Assembly: GCF_000718555.1 (NCBI RefSeq)
Contig: NZ_JOAN01000008.1
Location: 62,001-126,000, forward strand
Source of the DNA: Micromonospora chokoriensis
GTDB taxonomy: Bacteria; Actinomycetota; Actinomycetes; Mycobacteriales; Micromonosporaceae
DNA length: 64,000 nucleotides
Reading direction: 5' to 3'
Each line of letters starts with the position of its first letter. Position 1 is the first letter of the stretch. Shown here piece after piece: positions 23,776 to 33,003 of the stretch. The position numbers were made by a program, and so were the translations under genes. The notes beneath the pieces were generated by a model. The model was not told the DNA's origin, did not search any database, and saw only the letters and a program-made list of their open reading frames with translations.

Positions 23776-25242
23776 TCACTGGCCGTCAGCCTCTGGCCCA
23801 CGGCCGTCCTCCGCCGGTAACGCCGGCAGCAGCAGGCACACCCGTAGCCCGCGCTGCTCCGGCGCGTCGGTCAGGGTGATGCTGCCGCCCGCACGTCGGA
23901 CCAACTCCCGGACGATGGCCAGCCCCAGGCCGGCGCCACCGTCGTCGCGGGCCCGTCCGTCATCCAGCCGGGTGAACCGATCAAAGACCCGCTCCCGGTC
24001 CGCCAGCGGGATCCCCGGGCCGTCGTCGGTCACCGTCACCAGGTGGTACGCCCCGACGCCAGGCCCGACCGTCGGCCCGGCCGTCGACGTCGCCCCGGCC
24101 GCGAGCACGACACTGCCGTACGCGTGCCGTACCGCGTTGTCGACCAGGTTGGCGAGCACGCGACGCAGCTCCTCGACGGTGCCGATCGTCCAGAGCGGGC
24201 CCGGCGGCAGCGCCACCCGCACCGGCGGCGAGGGGTATCGGGCGGCGACCTCGGTCAACAATGCGCCCAGCTCCACCGGGCCGGTCCCCCGGGCCGGCGG
24301 GGCCTCGTCCAGTCGGGCCAGCAGCAGGAGATCGTCGACCAATCGGCTCAGCCGGCCGGTGTCGGCGAGCAAATTGGCGGTCACCACCGTCCAGTCGGTC
24401 CGGTCGGCGAGGCGCTGGGCCACCTCCAGCTCCGTGCGGATGTTCGTCAACGGGCTGCGCAGCTCGTGCGCGGCGTCGGAGACGAACGCCCGCTGACGGA
24501 CGCGGGCCGACTCCAGCCGGTCCAGCATGCCGTTGAGGGTGACCGCCAAGCGGTGGATCTCGTCGGCCGACGCGGGCACCGGCAGCCGGCCGGTGCCGGC
24601 CCTCCCGGTGATCTCCTCAGCGCCTCGACGTAACGCCTCGACCGGCCGCAGGGTCGCGCCCACCGTGCGCCACGCGACCCCGGCCAGCACGGCCACCAGC
24701 AGCGGAAACGCCACCAGCAGGATGGTCCGGACCACGTGGGTGCTGTGTCGCACGTCGGCCATCGAGCGAGCGACCAGCACGGTGAGCGGGTCGGCCGGGG
24801 TTCCGGCGGGTACGGCGACCACGCGGACCGGGCCGGCGAGCCCGACCCGCTCGGCCGGCACCTCCAGCCGCTGCCGGCCGGCGCGGTCCAGTCGCTCTGG
24901 GCGGACCATCGGCACCAGGCGGTCGGCGTCGATCGAGGCCGCCCTGATCCGCCCCTGCCCGTCGACTACCTGCACACGGACCTGCCCGCCGGCCACCGGC
25001 AGTGGGTCGGGCAGCGCGTCCTCGGCCGCGAGCAGGGCGACCGCGTCGGCGGTGCGGAACGCCTCGGTGTCGACCGTGCGTTGCAGCACGAAGCCGAGCG
25101 CGCCGAGCAGCACCACCCCGCCCAGGGCCAGCCCGACGGTGAGGCCGAACACGCCGATCGCCATGAGCCGCCCCCGCAGCCCGAGGACCGGCATCCGGCC
25201 GGACCGGGCCGCACGGGTGTGCGCCGGGCCGTCGGCGGTCAC
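23776..25242 (-). CDS. Sensor histidine kinase (two-component system)
   Basis: 488 residues. Two membrane spans (about 28-50 and 170-190) enclose an external sensor of about 120 residues. A HAMP region follows, then the H box FVSDAAHELRSPLTNIRTEL, N box LANLVDNAVRHA, G boxes DDGPGIPL and GAGLGLAIV. It phosphorylates the response regulator encoded just upstream, whose stop it overlaps (GTGA). Signal unknown; the neighbouring lipoprotein-carrier gene suggests an envelope stimulus. Confidence 0.9.
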   Translation of the reverse strand: MTADGPAHTRAARSGRMPVLGLRGRLMAIGVFGLTVGLALGGVVLLGALGFVLQRTVDTEAFRTADAVALLAAEDALPDPLPVAGGQVRVQVVDGQGRIRAASIDADRLVPMVRPERLDRAGRQRLEVPAERVGLAGPVRVVAVPAGTPADPLTVLVARSMADVRHSTHVVRTILLVAFPLLVAVLAGVAWRTVGATLRPVEALRRGAEEITGRAGTGRLPVPASADEIHRLAVTLNGMLDRLESARVRQRAFVSDAAHELRSPLTNIRTELEVAQRLADRTDWTVVTANLLADTGRLSRLVDDLLLLARLDEAPPARGTGPVELGALLTEVAARYPSPPVRVALPPGPLWTIGTVEELRRVLANLVDNAVRHAYGSVVLAAGATSTAGPTVGPGVGAYHLVTVTDDGPGIPLADRERVFDRFTRLDDGRARDDGGAGLGLAIVRELVRRAGGSITLTDAPEQRGLRVCLLLPALPAEDGRGPEADGQ

Positions 25243-25895
25243 GTCGCCAGCCGGTAGCCGGCGCCCCGGACCGTCTCCAGCCGGTCCCGGCCGAGCTTGC
25301 GGCGCAGGTAACCGACGTAGACCTCGACGGCGTTCGGCGCGGTCTCCAGGCTCGCGTCCCAGACGTGGTCCAACAACTCGATCTTGGAGATCACCTGGCC
25401 CGGCCGGCGCATCAGGTAGTCCAGCAGCGCGAACTCCCGCGCGGTCAGCGCCACCTCGGCGTCCGCCCGGGTCACCCGTCGGCGGGCCGGGTCCAGCCGC
25501 AGGTCACCGACGGCCAGCACGGTCGGGCGCTCCGGGGCGCCCCGACGCAGCAGCGCCCGCAGCCGGGCCAGCAGCACCACGTACGAGAAGGGTTTGGTCA
25601 GGTAGTCGTCGGCCCCGCAGTCGAGGCCGTCGGCCTGGTCGTACTCGCCGTCCTTGGCAGAGAGCATCAGCACCGGCAACCAGTGCTGCTCGGCACGCAG
25701 CCGCCGGACCAGCTCGTAGCCGGAGAGGCCGGGCAGCATCACGTCGAGGATCATGGCGTCGTACCCGCCGTGCCGGGCCGCGTCCAGCCCGGCCGGGCCG
25801 GTCCCCGCCACGTCCACCGCGAACCCCTCGGCCTGCAGGCCGCGTTGCAGGGCAGCCGCCAACCGGGCCTCGTCCTCCACCACCAGCACGCGCAC
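25239..25895 (-). CDS. OmpR/PhoB-type response regulator
   Basis: 218 residues from GTG 25895. Receiver domain with acidic pair VVEDE, phospho-acceptor Asp in MILDVMLPG, Lys in LTKPF. C-terminal winged helix with LTAREFALLDYLMRRPGQVISK and VEVYVGYLRRKLG. First gene of the operon; divergent from the LolA-like gene, which it may control. Confidence 0.9.
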   Translation of the reverse strand: MRVLVVEDEARLAAALQRGLQAEGFAVDVAGTGPAGLDAARHGGYDAMILDVMLPGLSGYELVRRLRAEQHWLPVLMLSAKDGEYDQADGLDCGADDYLTKPFSYVVLLARLRALLRRGAPERPTVLAVGDLRLDPARRRVTRADAEVALTAREFALLDYLMRRPGQVISKIELLDHVWDASLETAPNAVEVYVGYLRRKLGRDRLETVRGAGYRLAT

Positions 25896-25990
25896 AGCTC
25901 AAGGGTGCCACCTGGGTCAATCGGCGCGGTTCGGTGTCCTCAGCGCGTTCACAGCACCGAGGGGGCAGGATGGCCGCAGGAGGTGCCACC

Positions 25991-27118
25991 ATGTCCGTCC
26001 TGAGAAGCCGTCCCGTCCTGCGGTGGCTGGTCCCGGCCACCGCGGCCGTCGCCGTCATCGGCGGCGGCGCGGCGATCGGCACGTTCGCCGCCGAGGCCGA
26101 GCCGAGCCTGCCGCCCCGTACCGCCGCTCAGCTCCTGGTCGATCTGCAGACATCCCGGCTGGAGGGGTTGTCCGGGACCGTCGTGCAGCGCGCCGACCTC
26201 GGCCTGCCCCCGATTGCCGGGCTGCTCCCCGGAAACGAGCTGACCACCCTGTTGACCGGCACGCACACCCTGCGGGTCTGGTACTCCGGGCCGGATCAGC
26301 AGCGGGTCGCGCTGCTGGACACCCTCGGCGAGCAGGACCTGATCCGCAACGGCCGGGATCTGTGGAGTTGGCAGAGCCGGACCAACACCGCCACCCACCG
26401 CACCCTGGGCGAAGACGCCGGGGCCGGAACGGCCGCTCCTGAGGCGGCACCGAGCCTGCCGGCCACCCCGCAACAGGCCGCCGACCTGGCGTTGGGTGCG
26501 ATCGACCCGAGCACCGAGGTCAGCGTCGGCCGGTCGGCCACCGTCGCCGGGCAGGACGCGTACGAGCTGGTGCTCCAGCCGCGCGACCGCGACTCACTGG
26601 TGCACCAGCTGCGGATCGCCATCGACGCCAAGCGGCACGTGCCGCTGCGCTTCGAGGTGCTCGCGAAGGGCAGCGACCAGCCGGCGTTCGAGGTGGCCTT
26701 CACCCAGGTCGACTACCGCCGCCCCGACGCCGACCAGTTCACGTTCAACCCGCCGCCCGGCGTGACGGTCACCGAGGAGAAGGCCGAGCGGCCGACGGGC
26801 GAGCCCGGTCACCTCGAGCCGGCGGCTGACCCGCAGGTCCGCGCGGTGGGCGACGGCTGGACCACAGTGCTGGTCGCCCGCCTGGACGGGGCGGTCGGCG
26901 GCAAGCCCGCAGCCACGAAGCCGGCCACGCCACCGGCCGGCGCCGCACCGGGCATGGATCTGTCGAAGCTGCTCGGCGGGTTGCCCACGGTCAGTGGCGA
27001 ATGGGGCAGCGGTCGTCTGCTCACCGGAAAGCTGTTCAGTGTGCTACTCACCGACGATGGCCGAGTGCTGGCCGGAGCGGTGACGCCAGAGCGGCTCTAC
27101 CAGGCCGCACGCGGCTGA
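25991..27118 (+). CDS. LolA-like/sigma-E-regulatory-like lipoprotein carrier domain protein
   Basis: 375 residues from ATG 25991 (AGGAGGTG 5-7 bases upstream; an in-frame ATG at 25970 is weaker). An N-terminal signal anchor (PATAAVAVIGGGAAIGTFA) is followed by a LolA/RseB-like beta sheet (LEGLSGTVVQRADLGLP, LRVWYSGPDQQRVALLDTLGEQDLIRNG, PLRFEVLAKG). Family members bind acyl chains or act as envelope stress sensors. Divergent from the two-component genes with 95 bases between. Confidence 0.75.
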   Translation: MSVLRSRPVLRWLVPATAAVAVIGGGAAIGTFAAEAEPSLPPRTAAQLLVDLQTSRLEGLSGTVVQRADLGLPPIAGLLPGNELTTLLTGTHTLRVWYSGPDQQRVALLDTLGEQDLIRNGRDLWSWQSRTNTATHRTLGEDAGAGTAAPEAAPSLPATPQQAADLALGAIDPSTEVSVGRSATVAGQDAYELVLQPRDRDSLVHQLRIAIDAKRHVPLRFEVLAKGSDQPAFEVAFTQVDYRRPDADQFTFNPPPGVTVTEEKAERPTGEPGHLEPAADPQVRAVGDGWTTVLVARLDGAVGGKPAATKPATPPAGAAPGMDLSKLLGGLPTVSGEWGSGRLLTGKLFSVLLTDDGRVLAGAVTPERLYQAARG

Positions 27119-27132
27119 TCTTCGTGGTGTTC

Positions 27133-27164
27133 GCGCCGGGTCGACCTGATGGTCGGCCCGGCGC
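27133..27164. terminator. Bidirectional terminator-like hairpin
   Basis: A 14-bp stem with one G-T pair and TGAT loop between two converging genes. Confidence 0.75.
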
Positions 27165-27185
27165 TTCGCTGTGGGCGACGCCGGG

Positions 27186-27812
27186 TCAGCCGACGCCGAG
27201 GGCGCTGAGGTACGCGTCGGCGAGGACCGCGTGGCCGGGCAGGTGCGGGTGGACGCGGTCGTCGGCCCAGCGCTTCGCCGGACTCACCGCCAGCACCCGG
27301 TCGAACGCCGCCTGGTTGGGCACGTGCACCGCGTTGAACTCGGTGGCCAGCCCCGCCACGACCGCCGCGTACCGGTCGGTGTCGGCGCGTTGCGGGACGC
27401 TCCGGTCGGCCTCGATGAAGAACGGGTCGCCGAGGATCAGTCGGCAGCCGGTGGCGTCGACCGCCCGACGCAGCAGGTCGCGCAGGGTGCGCTCGTACTC
27501 GTCGATGCCGACGGCCTCAGCCGGCCGGTCACCGTAGCGCCGCCAGATGTCGTTGATGCCGATCAGCACGGCGAGCCAGTCGGGGCGCTCGGCGATGGCG
27601 TCCTCGTCCCAGCGGGCGGCCAGGTCCCGGACGGTGTCGCCGCTCACACCCCGGTTGACCCACTCCAGCTCCAACTCCGGGTGCCGCGCGCCGACCAGGG
27701 CGCGCACGAGGCTCACATATCCGCTGCCGTAGGGCGCGGCGACGTCGCGTCGACCACAATCGGTGATGCTGTCCCCGATGAAGACCACGCGTTGCCCGGT
27801 CCGCAGGATCAT
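27186..27812 (-). CDS. SGNH/GDSL-type esterase
   Basis: 208 residues from ATG 27812 (MILRTGQRVVFIGDSIT), preferred over GTG 27902 because the family starts here. Block I GDSIT has the Ser nucleophile, block II NRGVSGDTV the Gly, block III GINDIWRR the Asn, and block V DRVHPHLPGH the catalytic Asp and His. No signal peptide, so cytoplasmic. It hydrolyses ester or acetyl groups; the substrate cannot be predicted. Confidence 0.85.
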   Translation of the reverse strand: MILRTGQRVVFIGDSITDCGRRDVAAPYGSGYVSLVRALVGARHPELELEWVNRGVSGDTVRDLAARWDEDAIAERPDWLAVLIGINDIWRRYGDRPAEAVGIDEYERTLRDLLRRAVDATGCRLILGDPFFIEADRSVPQRADTDRYAAVVAGLATEFNAVHVPNQAAFDRVLAVSPAKRWADDRVHPHLPGHAVLADAYLSALGVG

Positions 27813-27959
27813 CCGCCGCCACCTCGCGATCACCGGCGCGCCGACCCGCCCGGCTTGGTGAGAACCGACGGAACGCGCTATCTTCAACAGTTCGAAGGGC
27901 ACAAAAAAGAACGGCTAAAAGCCGTTCCTGCAATGGATTCTAATCTTTAGGGAGACGGC

Positions 27960-30254
27960 TTGTCAAGGCACTCCGGCGGTTCCGGCGAATTGCCGCTCGA
28001 CGACGAGATCGGTCGCGAGCAGGAGTACGTCTCGATGCTCTACAACCGGCTGGACGGGCTGCGTGAGCAGGCCGCTCACCGGCTCACCGCCGAGCTGCGC
28101 AACACCGGCGGCACCCTCCAGGACCGCTCGCAGCGCGACAGCTCGGTAGCTATGTACGCCGATCAGGTCGAACAGTTCTCCGCCGTGGAGAACGGGCTCT
28201 GCTTTGGCCGCCTCGACGGCGACGACGAATCCCGCCTCTACATCGGCCGGATCGGCATCTTCGACACCGACGGTGACTACGACGCACTGCTGATGGACTG
28301 GCGGGCCCCCGCCGCCCGCCCGTTCTACCTCGCCACCGCCGCCAACCCGCAGGGCGTACGCCGTCGCCGGCACCTGCGCACCCGGCAGCGCAAGGTGACC
28401 GGGCTCAACGACGAGGTGCTCGACATCGACACCGCCTCCCCCGGCGCCCACGAGGAGCTGACCGGTGAGGCGTCGCTGCTCGCCGCGCTCAACGCGGGCC
28501 GTACCGGCCGGATGCGCGACATCGTCGAGACCATCCAGGCCGAGCAGGACGACGTCATCCGCGCGGAACTCTCGGGCGTCATGGTGGTCCAGGGCGGCCC
28601 CGGCACCGGCAAGACCGCTGTCGCGCTGCACCGAGCCGCGTACCTGCTCTACACGCACCGCCGCGAGCTCTCCAGCCGGGGCGTGTTGCTGGTCGGCCCG
28701 AACGCGACCTTCCTGCGATACATCTCCCAGGTGCTGCCGACGCTCGCCGAGACCGGCGTGCTGCTGCGTACCCAGGGTGATCTCTTTCCCGGGGTGAGCG
28801 CCCAACGGACCGAGCCGGCCGAGACTGCGGCGCTCAAGGGACGGGCGGTGCTGGCCGAGGTGTTGGCGCTGGCCGTACGGGACCGGCAGTGGGTGCCGGA
28901 CGAGCCGCTGGAGATCGAGGTCGAGCGGGAGACGCTGACCCTCGACCCGGAGATCGTGCGGGCCGCCCGGGATCGGGTACGCCGCGCCGACCGGCCGCAC
29001 AACCTGTCCCGCGCGCTCTTCGACGTGGAGATCGTGCACGCGCTCGCCGACCAGGTGGCCGAACGGATCGGTGCCGACCCGCTCGGTGGGGACAACCTGC
29101 TCGACGAGGCGGACCGGGCCGAGATCCGGCGCGAGCTGCGCGAGGAGTCGGAGATCCGGGCCGCCCTCGACCAGTTGTGGCCGGTGCTCACCCCGCAGCG
29201 GCTGCTCGCCGACCTGTACGCCGACCCGGACCGGATCGCCGCCGCCACGCCGATGCTCACCGAGGACGAGCGGGCGCTGCTGCGGCGCGAGCGGGGCGGC
29301 TGGACGCCGGCCGATGTCCCGCTGCTGGACGAGGCCGCCGAGCTGCTCGGCGAGGACGAACGCGCCGCCGCCGCCCGACGGGACCGGATCCGGATGATGG
29401 AACGGGAGTACGCCGAGGGCGTGCTGGAGATCGCCCGAGGTTCCCGCTCGATCGACGTCGAGGACGAGGCCGAGGGCGGTGAGATCCTCGGCGTGACCGA
29501 CCTGATCGACGCGGATCGGCTGTTGGAACGGCAGGAGGAGGCCGACCGGCTGACCACCGCGCAGCGGGCCGCCGCCGACCGCACCTGGGCGTTCGGCCAT
29601 GTGATCGTGGATGAGGCGCAAGAGCTGTCACCGATGGCCTGGCGGCTGCTGATGCGCCGCTGCCCGAGCCGGTCGATGACGATCGTCGGGGACGTCGCGC
29701 AGACCGGCGCGCTCAGCGGCACGCCCTCCTGGGCGGACGCCCTCGCCCCGTACGTGGCGCAGCGGTGGCGGCTCACCGAGCTGACGGTCAGCTACCGCAC
29801 TCCCGCCGAGATCATGGCGGTCGCCGCCGACGTACTGGCCGAGATCGACCCGGCGCTGCGGCCACCGCGCTCGGTGCGGGAGAGCGGCGTACCCCCGTGG
29901 GACCGGACGGTGCCGGACGGGCGGTTGGCGGCGGAGTTGGTCGCCGAGGCCGCCCGGGAGGCGGCCGGGCTGACCGACGGTCGACTCGGCGTGCTCGTGC
30001 CGGCCGGCCGGGTGGGCGAGTTGGGCGCTGCCATCACCGCCGCCCTGCCGGAGGCCGCCGTGGGCGAGCATCCGGAGTTGGAGAGCCGGGTGGTGGTGCT
30101 GACCGTCGCGCAGGCCAAGGGGTTGGAGTTCGACTCGGTGCTGGTGGTCGACCCGGACCGGATGGTGGCCGAGTCCCCTCGCGGACGCAGCGACCTGTAC
30201 GTAGCGCTAACCCGCGCCACCCAACGCCTAGGCGTCCTGCGGCCCGCCAGCTGA
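27960..30254 (+). CDS. helD: HelD-like UvrD-family ATPase
   Basis: 764 residues from TTG 27960, with GGGAG upstream. The coiled-coil-forming N-terminus (DDEIGREQEYVSMLYNRLDGL) is followed by MDWRAPAARPFY, a hallmark of HelD, Walker A GGPGTGKT (212-219), Walker B VIVDEAQELS and the late helicase motif TVAQAKGLEFDSVLV. HelD proteins pull stalled RNA polymerase off DNA using ATP; some confer rifamycin resistance. Upstream is a small hairpin (AACGGC/GCCGTT, 27911-27927). No rifamycin-associated element was seen. Confidence 0.9.
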   Translation: MSRHSGGSGELPLDDEIGREQEYVSMLYNRLDGLREQAAHRLTAELRNTGGTLQDRSQRDSSVAMYADQVEQFSAVENGLCFGRLDGDDESRLYIGRIGIFDTDGDYDALLMDWRAPAARPFYLATAANPQGVRRRRHLRTRQRKVTGLNDEVLDIDTASPGAHEELTGEASLLAALNAGRTGRMRDIVETIQAEQDDVIRAELSGVMVVQGGPGTGKTAVALHRAAYLLYTHRRELSSRGVLLVGPNATFLRYISQVLPTLAETGVLLRTQGDLFPGVSAQRTEPAETAALKGRAVLAEVLALAVRDRQWVPDEPLEIEVERETLTLDPEIVRAARDRVRRADRPHNLSRALFDVEIVHALADQVAERIGADPLGGDNLLDEADRAEIRRELREESEIRAALDQLWPVLTPQRLLADLYADPDRIAAATPMLTEDERALLRRERGGWTPADVPLLDEAAELLGEDERAAAARRDRIRMMEREYAEGVLEIARGSRSIDVEDEAEGGEILGVTDLIDADRLLERQEEADRLTTAQRAAADRTWAFGHVIVDEAQELSPMAWRLLMRRCPSRSMTIVGDVAQTGALSGTPSWADALAPYVAQRWRLTELTVSYRTPAEIMAVAADVLAEIDPALRPPRSVRESGVPPWDRTVPDGRLAAELVAEAAREAAGLTDGRLGVLVPAGRVGELGAAITAALPEAAVGEHPELESRVVVLTVAQAKGLEFDSVLVVDPDRMVAESPRGRSDLYVALTRATQRLGVLRPAS

Positions 30255-30264
30255 CCACGAAGCC

Positions 30265-30302
30265 CGCCGCCCCCGCCGAGTTCTCGCTCGGCGGGGGCGG
30301 CG
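30265..30302. terminator. Bidirectional terminator-like hairpin
   Basis: A perfect 16-bp stem with a 6-base loop, starting 11 bases after the helD stop and shared with the converging gene. Confidence 0.8.
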
Positions 30303-30322
30303 TGGCCTGCTCGTTCGGCCGG

Positions 30323-30751
30323 TCAGTCGTCGCGCGACCTGTCCCGGATGGACTTGCCCGGGCCGGTCGCGGACGTGGACTGGTCGCTGGTGCCACCGCT
30401 ACGCGGCGTGCTCAGGCCGCCGGTGGTGGCATCCCCGGTCGTGGTCGGTGCGACCTTGCCCGGGTGTCGCTCCGGCTGGCGGGCCACCCGGCGTACGCTC
30501 GCCGGCCCGGCGGTGCCACCGGTGGTGGTCAGCGCGCCCTGCCCGCCGACGGGTCCACCGTCGCGCAGCACCTGTGGGTCGACCCGCACCTTCGCCGGGT
30601 CGTCCGGGTCGTCGCGCTGGATCTGGCTCTGCACATCGGTGCGGGGCAGCGTCACCTCGTCGATGGCGCCCTTGCCGTACACACCGCCGGCGATCCGATC
30701 CTCGGCCTCGCGGGCAGCGTTCTGCCGCATGTCGTCCTCACGCACGTCCAT
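30323..30751 (-). CDS. Hydrophilic hypothetical protein
   Basis: 142 residues from ATG 30751. Highly charged N-terminal half (MDVREDDMRQNAAREAED), and a Thr/Gly-rich, low-complexity C-terminal half ending KSIRDRSRDD. No membrane span, signal or known domain; probably unstructured. The start is set by the ATG after GAGG. Weak codon evidence, so it may be translated or not. Confidence 0.45.
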   Translation of the reverse strand: MDVREDDMRQNAAREAEDRIAGGVYGKGAIDEVTLPRTDVQSQIQRDDPDDPAKVRVDPQVLRDGGPVGGQGALTTTGGTAGPASVRRVARQPERHPGKVAPTTTGDATTGGLSTPRSGGTSDQSTSATGPGKSIRDRSRDD

Positions 30752-31086
30752 CACCTCACAGAAGCTATGGAACTGACTGCGTGCCCGGCCACCGGCCGAC
30801 CAAACCCGGCGTGGCCGGGCGGCGGGGCCGACGGGAGAACCCGACATACGCGCACGGACCGGATGTTCGGAGCCTGGGGGCGTGGCGATCGGCGACGACC
30901 CGCGCTGACCTGCCTATCTCCCGGTCGCCGCCGGATTTCCGGCCGACGATCGGTGTTACCTGCTCCGGGGCCTCGGGTAGTCGGGGGGTGTCCCCGCCAC
31001 GAAAGCGAACCGTGCCGTGGCCGAAACGCGGTAGCGGGGCGAGGGAACACGCAGAGTACGACTCATCGCATCCTGAGGAGGACCAG

Positions 31087-31458
31087 ATGAGCACGCAGGC
31101 TGCTTCCACCAGGCCCATGAACCGGCCGATGAACGACCCGCAGAACCCCGCAGCGATGCGGAACACGCAGCAGATGCCGGTCATGCACGACGGGCATCGC
31201 AACGACATGCAGGCACCCGGTACGGAGACCAAGCAGGCATTCAAGACCACCGAGTTCTGGATCTACCTGATCGCGGTGGCCGCCGTACTGGGCGCGTCGC
31301 AGGTCGTCGGGAAGAACTCCGCTGGGGTCGACATCTTCCGGGCCGACAACGCCTGGTTCCTGATCACCCTGCTGACGCTTGGCTACCTCGGTAGCCGTGG
31401 CCTCTCCAAGGCCGGCAGCAACTGGCGCAGCAGTCAGGAGCGCAAGGCCCGGCACTGA
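31087..31458 (+). CDS. Small membrane protein with two spans
   Basis: 123 residues from ATG 31087, with GAGGAGG upstream. The N-terminal 50 residues are polar and Met/Asn/Gln-rich; two membrane segments follow (EFWIYLIAVAAVLGASQVV and NAWFLITLLTLGYLGS), then a basic tail. Both ends face the cytoplasm if the tail is inside. Function unknown; proteins of this shape are common in the group. Confidence 0.65.
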   Translation: MSTQAASTRPMNRPMNDPQNPAAMRNTQQMPVMHDGHRNDMQAPGTETKQAFKTTEFWIYLIAVAAVLGASQVVGKNSAGVDIFRADNAWFLITLLTLGYLGSRGLSKAGSNWRSSQERKARH

Positions 31459-31471
31459 CCGGTCATAGCGA

Positions 31472-31508
31472 ACAGTGGCCTCCGGGAGAATCTCCCGGAG
31501 GCCACTGT
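31472..31508. terminator. Bidirectional terminator-like hairpin
   Basis: A perfect 17-bp stem with a 3-base loop between converging genes; one of the strongest hairpins in the window. Confidence 0.85.
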
Positions 31509-31525
31509 CGTCGTTTGTGGACCGG

Positions 31526-32473
31526 TTACTCGTCGCCACCGAAGTCGCCGAAGTCCCCCTCGAACGCATCCTCGATCATCTCGCCGGCGATCATGCCGCC
31601 GGCGACGCCGAGCGCCGCCCCCGCCACCATGCCGCCCATGCCGTGCCCCCGGCTGTGCCCCTGGCCGTAGCTCGCGCCGTACTGGGAGCGCAGGCTGCCG
31701 TAGCGGGACGTGGTCTCGCGCAGCCAGCCGTCGACGACCTGGGCCCAATCCACCCGGTCAGCGTCGGTGTGCGCCACCTGGTAGCGACCGAATGCGTCGT
31801 GCCCGGCGCTGAGGAACCCACCGCGCTTGTCGCACTCCAGGATGACCTCCACACCACGCTGGCTGGTCACGAAGGTCAGCTCGACCTCCCGGATCGTGTT
31901 CGCGTACTGCGGCGAGGCGAAGAACTCGATCTCCTGGTAGAACGGCAGCGTCTGCTGCACGCCCCGGATGTGACCGCGCTCCAGGTCGGCGTGCTTGAAC
32001 CCGAAGCCGAGCCGCTGGAACGCCTCCAGGATCCGCTCGTGCACCGGCAACGGGTGCACCGCCACCTGGTCCAGGTCGCTCTTGTCGACCGCGCGGGCGA
32101 TCGCCAGCTCGGTGCGCAGGCCCATCGTCATGCCGTGCAGGCGCTGGCCGTACACGTCGGTGATCGGGGTCTCCCACGGCACCGGCAACTGGAACGGGAT
32201 CGAGAGCTGCTGCTTCGGGGCGAGCTGGAGCGGGCCGCTGACCACCATCCGGTGGAACTCCATCGTGCCCGCGTACTCGGTGTCGTGTCCCTCGACCTCG
32301 ACCCGGGTGACGAGGCCGATCACCACCTGCTCGATGGCTGCCTCAGCGTCGCCACCGACGAGGTTGACCTGCCCGTCGAGGGTCAGGCCGGGGCGGGTGT
32401 TGGGGTTGGTCAGCACGGTGTCCACGCTGGGACCGCCCACGCCGAACGCGCTCAACATCTTCTTGAAGACCAT
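31526..32473 (-). CDS. spo0M: Spo0M-type sporulation protein
   Basis: 315 residues. The arrestin-like N-terminus (MVFKKMLSAFGVGGPSVDT, LDGQVNLVGGDAEAAIEQVV, PKQQLSIPFQLPVPWETPIT) matches Spo0M, a regulator of spore formation in Bacillus that is also found widely in actinomycetes. A Gly-rich C-terminal tail with a hydrophobic glycine helix (GGMVAGAALGVAGGMIAGEM) is extra to the core and could contact membranes. Cytoplasmic. Its actinomycete role is not well defined. Confidence 0.8.
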   Translation of the reverse strand: MVFKKMLSAFGVGGPSVDTVLTNPNTRPGLTLDGQVNLVGGDAEAAIEQVVIGLVTRVEVEGHDTEYAGTMEFHRMVVSGPLQLAPKQQLSIPFQLPVPWETPITDVYGQRLHGMTMGLRTELAIARAVDKSDLDQVAVHPLPVHERILEAFQRLGFGFKHADLERGHIRGVQQTLPFYQEIEFFASPQYANTIREVELTFVTSQRGVEVILECDKRGGFLSAGHDAFGRYQVAHTDADRVDWAQVVDGWLRETTSRYGSLRSQYGASYGQGHSRGHGMGGMVAGAALGVAGGMIAGEMIEDAFEGDFGDFGGDE

Positions 32474-32708
32474 CGAAACTCCTGTGCGACGCCGACCGCT
32501 CCAGGCTGGAGTCGGACGTTGACTCGATCGGCACCCTATCCAGCACCCCTGTGAGGTGGCTGTGAAGTGCCGCCCGGTCGGCGCGTCTCGTCACACCTCC
32601 CCGTTCGCGGTGGGCGGCGGGGCGGATGTAGGTCAGTGAGCCTTGGAGCTGATGTCGTAAACGAGTCAGCTAGGCCGTCGCCCGCGGCGTCCCGACCCGG
32701 TCAGAGCT

Positions 32709-32783
32709 GATCGACTCGGGTTCATGCAAACCGGGGCATCACCCCGACTGGGACACCCCGACTTCCTTGAACCCGAGTCGATC
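32709..32783. repeat. Long-looped 16-bp inverted repeat at the XRE/DUF397 operon end
   Basis: Two perfect 16-bp arms (32709-32724 and 32768-32783, GATCGACTCGGGTTCA and its complement) are 43 bases apart. The right arm overlaps the last codon and stop of the DUF397 gene. The loop itself can fold (CCGGGG/CCCC-type pairs). It may end transcription of the operon. No gene is seen in 32474-32781. Confidence 0.6.
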
Positions 32784-33003
32784 ACACTGCGGAGCGCGCG
32801 AAGTCGCCGTCCTTGATGCCACCGACGAACGCCGTCCACCCTTCGGCGGTGTAGACGATCGTCGCGGCGTCGCGCGCCTTGCTGTGTCGGACGGCGACCC
32901 GGCCGGAGCCGTCCAGGATCGGCCCCGCCTCGACACAACTCCCACCGTTGCTGTCGCTCTTGGTGCTGATGTGCCACGCGACCTTGGGCAGATTCTCGTT
33001 CAT
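32782..33003 (-). CDS. DUF397 protein partner of XRE regulator
   Basis: 73 residues. The pattern WHISTKSDSNGGSCVEAG, VAVRHSKARD and FVGGIKDGDF is that of DUF397, small proteins encoded right after XRE/DUF5753 regulators in actinomycetes (as in BldB-like and WhiJ-like pairs). It probably works with its regulator in developmental control. The start overlaps the XRE stop (ATGA). Confidence 0.85.
   Translation of the reverse strand: MNENLPKVAWHISTKSDSNGGSCVEAGPILDGSGRVAVRHSKARDAATIVYTAEGWTAFVGGIKDGDFARSAV

Noticed and set aside
27865..27959. Rifamycin-associated element before helD
   Set aside because: No 19-bp element of the GGGGCTTGC...GCAAGGCCC type is seen; only a small AACGGC/GCCGTT hairpin.
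27963..29621. 552-residue antisense frame in helD
   Set aside because: Low-complexity Gly/Leu/Val shadow text with no motif, opposite a clear HelD protein.
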